This document shows positions 62,199-64,000 of a stretch of 64,000 bases of DNA, one piece after another (position 1 is the stretch's first letter; every line of letters starts with the position of its first letter). Under the pieces are notes generated by a model. It saw only the letters and a list, made by a program, of their open reading frames with translations, had not been told where the DNA came from and searched no databases. The DNA lies in NCBI GenBank assembly GCA_947499565.1, contig CANMOV010000002.1, positions 682,001-746,000 on the forward strand. Reading direction: 5' to 3'. The DNA is from an uncultured Croceitalea sp. (GTDB lineage: Bacteria; Bacteroidota; Bacteroidia; Flavobacteriales; Flavobacteriaceae). The position numbers were made by a program, and so were the translations under genes.

Positions 62199-63368
62199 TT
62201 ACTTATCTAAAAACAAGAAGCCTTGATAATTTAATTCTATATCAGGTAGGGTTACGATATAAAAATAAACTCCTTCAGGTAATCCTTGAGATTTATTAAG
62301 GACTAGATTATTTTGGTTAGAGAAACCATTAAACTCATCCGTATAGTTATCTTTTTCAAAAACTTTTTGCCCAAAACGATTAAAGATTTGAACATTATTG
62401 CTGCCTGCTTCCCCAAGGTTATCAATAACTAGAAAATCATTGGTGCCATCGCCATTTGGTGAGACAAAGTAATTTCCTAAAGTGGGATTGTTAACTGCAA
62501 AAGTATCTAGTGGTAAGGGAACAGTGCCAAATGTAATTGCAGCATAATCACTTGGAATAAATTTTTCTGAAACTAGAAAACCTTGATTTAAATCACCACT
62601 AAACGCAGTTTTACCAATAACAGTCCATAAATTAGAGGCTTTTGACCAACCCACAAGAATAATATCCTCAGCTTCAGTAGTATTACCAATGTTAGCTAAA
62701 TCACTTTGTGGGTTCCAACTTAGGGTTATAGTAGAAGGTACATCCCCATGCAAGATCCAAAATTCTTTATCAGATATTTCTCCGATACTGCGTACCTTTT
62801 CATTTAAATCAAAACTTGTAGCAAGTGTTGGTGCATTACCGGGGTTTTGTCTTAAATAGGCGCAAATGGCTAGCTCATTATTGCTATCTGACTCTAATAA
62901 TAGCGGACGTAGTTGGGTTGGGCTTCCTACTGGGAAAGAAAAAATAGATTTATTGGTAATCGCAGCAAAACCAGTAACTTTTGAAAAGTTATTTTCACCG
63001 GCAAAAAAAGCGTTATCCAAAAAGTTTAGATAAACAACTTCATTATTTAAATCACTAAATATATTACCCTCAACAAAATTTATATTGTTTGAAATATTTA
63101 TAGTAGTATTTAAAAAAAGACCGTCTGTTATAAAGATTTCGGTGTCAAAAAAAGTGGGTGCAATAGAACCATCAATCTGTATAATATCTTCCCCATAAAA
63201 ACCAACTAGACCAGAGGTGGTTTCAAAGTCACTATCATTAATGAGGTTGGTATGAAAACCTAGCTCTGCATTACCATGCAATTGTATATTTCCATTATTA
63301 TACAATGCTGGTTGCGCGGTAGCTATAAAACCAATTAAGGAAAACGTTATGTTGAGAAGGTTTTTCAA
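62199..63368 (-). CDS. T9SS-type surface protein with gliding motility-associated C-terminal domain
   Basis: A 389-residue protein starting at TTG (63368); no ATG fits and the signal peptide MKNLLNITFSLIGFIATAQ begins exactly there, 4 bases after the previous stop. The body is beta-rich with no named domain. The last 90 residues are a CHU_C-type domain: VSPNGDGTNDFLVIDNLG, VQIFNRFGQKVFEK and LPEGVYFYIV, the type B C-terminal sorting signal of the type IX system. It should be secreted to the cell surface. Likely in an operon with the partial gene upstream. Confidence 0.88.
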   Translation of the reverse strand: MKNLLNITFSLIGFIATAQPALYNNGNIQLHGNAELGFHTNLINDSDFETTSGLVGFYGEDIIQIDGSIAPTFFDTEIFITDGLFLNTTINISNNINFVEGNIFSDLNNEVVYLNFLDNAFFAGENNFSKVTGFAAITNKSIFSFPVGSPTQLRPLLLESDSNNELAICAYLRQNPGNAPTLATSFDLNEKVRSIGEISDKEFWILHGDVPSTITLSWNPQSDLANIGNTTEAEDIILVGWSKASNLWTVIGKTAFSGDLNQGFLVSEKFIPSDYAAITFGTVPLPLDTFAVNNPTLGNYFVSPNGDGTNDFLVIDNLGEAGSNNVQIFNRFGQKVFEKDNYTDEFNGFSNQNNLVLNKSQGLPEGVYFYIVTLPDIELNYQGFLFLDK

Positions 63369-63372
63369 TTGA

Positions 63373-63999
63373 CTACTGTTTTTTTAGTAATGCTTTAATT
63401 TCCGCTAAGTCTTTCTTTAAAGAATCCAATTCTTCTGCCAAAACTTCATTTTTAGATTTTAATGCTTCAATTTTCTTTTCCTGTTCTATGGTATGCAAGA
63501 ACAATTCCTCTATTTTTTCAAGGTTTTTTAGGTTTGACCTACTTAGATTCCATGAACCACTTTCCTGTGCTTCCTGAGCAGATTGTATACCTGGTAGATG
63601 ATTGTTTTTAATCAAAAAGGCTTCAATTGATTTCAAACTTTGGAATTCATATTTGGAGTCCAGTGCGGAAAAACCAGTAAAGTATTTTTGAAATACATAA
63701 TCAGGAACAACAGCATTGCCATTAAGAAGAATATCAGCTTGAACACTCAAACCAGCTGTAGTTGTAATGCCAAGATTAAAATCAGGTATTATTTTTGAAC
63801 CATCTATTGCAGCTGCGACACTAATATCTTCGTTGAGTATAGTAAGGTCGAGTATTTCTCCTGTAGTGACAGCATCATCCCTAATTTCAGATTGACCTAC
63901 TGCATCAATTCTAATTTCTCCTGCATCAACCGAATCTGTTGCTAAGTCAGAGGCTGTTATTGAATTGTCTAAGATTGTTCCACCAGCTCCACCCACAAT
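63373..63999 (-). CDS. Surface protein with coiled-coil tail, N-terminal part cut by the window end
   Basis: The frame is open to the last bases of the window; the GTG at 63996 is a codon inside a longer gene. Visible are about 209 residues: repeats of the style DSVDAGEIRIDAVGQSEIRDD at the N-terminal side, a DYVFQKYFTGF motif, IKNNHLPGIQSAQEAQESG and a C-terminal coiled coil of about 50 residues (KIEELFLHTIEQEKKIEALK and on). This is the common tail-fibre-like end of large Bacteroidota surface proteins. It is probably exported with the CHU_C protein encoded next to it. Confidence 0.8.
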   Translation of the reverse strand: MVGGAGGTILDNSITASDLATDSVDAGEIRIDAVGQSEIRDDAVTTGEILDLTILNEDISVAAAIDGSKIIPDFNLGITTTAGLSVQADILLNGNAVVPDYVFQKYFTGFSALDSKYEFQSLKSIEAFLIKNNHLPGIQSAQEAQESGSWNLSRSNLKNLEKIEELFLHTIEQEKKIEALKSKNEVLAEELDSLKKDLAEIKALLKKQ

Positions 64000-64000
64000 T

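Noticed and set aside
1-64000. CRISPR arrays, insertion sequences, prophage or integrated elements
   Set aside because: No spaced repeats, transposase, integrase or phage genes are seen; base use is even across the window.

Overview
The window is AT-rich, densely coded DNA from the chromosome of a marine-type member of the Flavobacteriaceae (Bacteroidota). Support comes from type IX secretion and gliding components (PorT, the T9SS plug protein, a gliding-associated C-terminal domain protein), a short primary sigma factor without region 1.1, Na+-NQR, MenG-type UbiE, the lipoprotein TamL, YpdA, and many TAnnTTTG -7 promoter boxes with few Shine-Dalgarno sequences. No rRNA, tRNA, insertion sequence, prophage or CRISPR array is visible. 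Both ends cut genes: a GNAT acetyltransferase on the left and a coiled-coil surface protein on the right.

Layout. 1-2978: acetyltransferase tail, sodium/solute symporter and glycerate kinase. 3095-9512: a tight gene set in which three unrelated proteins each carry a Rieske [2Fe-2S] domain (a glutamate-synthase-like FMN/3Fe-4S protein, a pyruvate-oxidase-like ThDP enzyme and a ferric-reductase-like membrane cytochrome), with two small membrane proteins, an anchored conserved-cysteine protein and an exported YHS protein. This looks like an undescribed membrane-linked redox system and is the best candidate for novelty. 9535-13726: LysE, DinB, TANGO2/NRDE, ATP-grasp, a beta-barrel and a zincin. 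13784-15053: two unknown genes on the minus strand.

15267-21122: a signalling block of CheY-like receiver, H-NOX haem sensor, soluble PAS kinase, FIST (NosP-type) sensor, second soluble kinase, Hpt protein and LytTR response regulator. It reads as a complete two-sensor nitric-oxide phosphorelay, with a STAS protein just beyond. 21837-25072: YpdA, Rpe, a leishmanolysin-like zincin, TrmL and a VF530 protein. 25286-29018: rpoD, pnp and rpsO. 29251-37084: a lipoprotein, accD, fbaA, tamL, an rRNA methyltransferase, porT and menG. 37291-40130: trkA-trkH potassium uptake. 40158-48729: aminotransferase, desaturase, rsmG, DinB, pruA, apaG, DUF3667 and the T9SS plug.

48882-56418: nqrABCDEF, then a small conserved protein and the ApbE lipoprotein that should flavinylate NqrB and NqrC. 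56419-59553: methyltransferase, map and gpmI. 59775-64000: exported ankyrin protein, a 55-residue membrane protein found by reading the gap, M48 and M15 peptidases, a T9SS-type surface protein and the partial coiled-coil protein. All function calls come from motifs read in the translations and from knowledge of the families; no database search was run.
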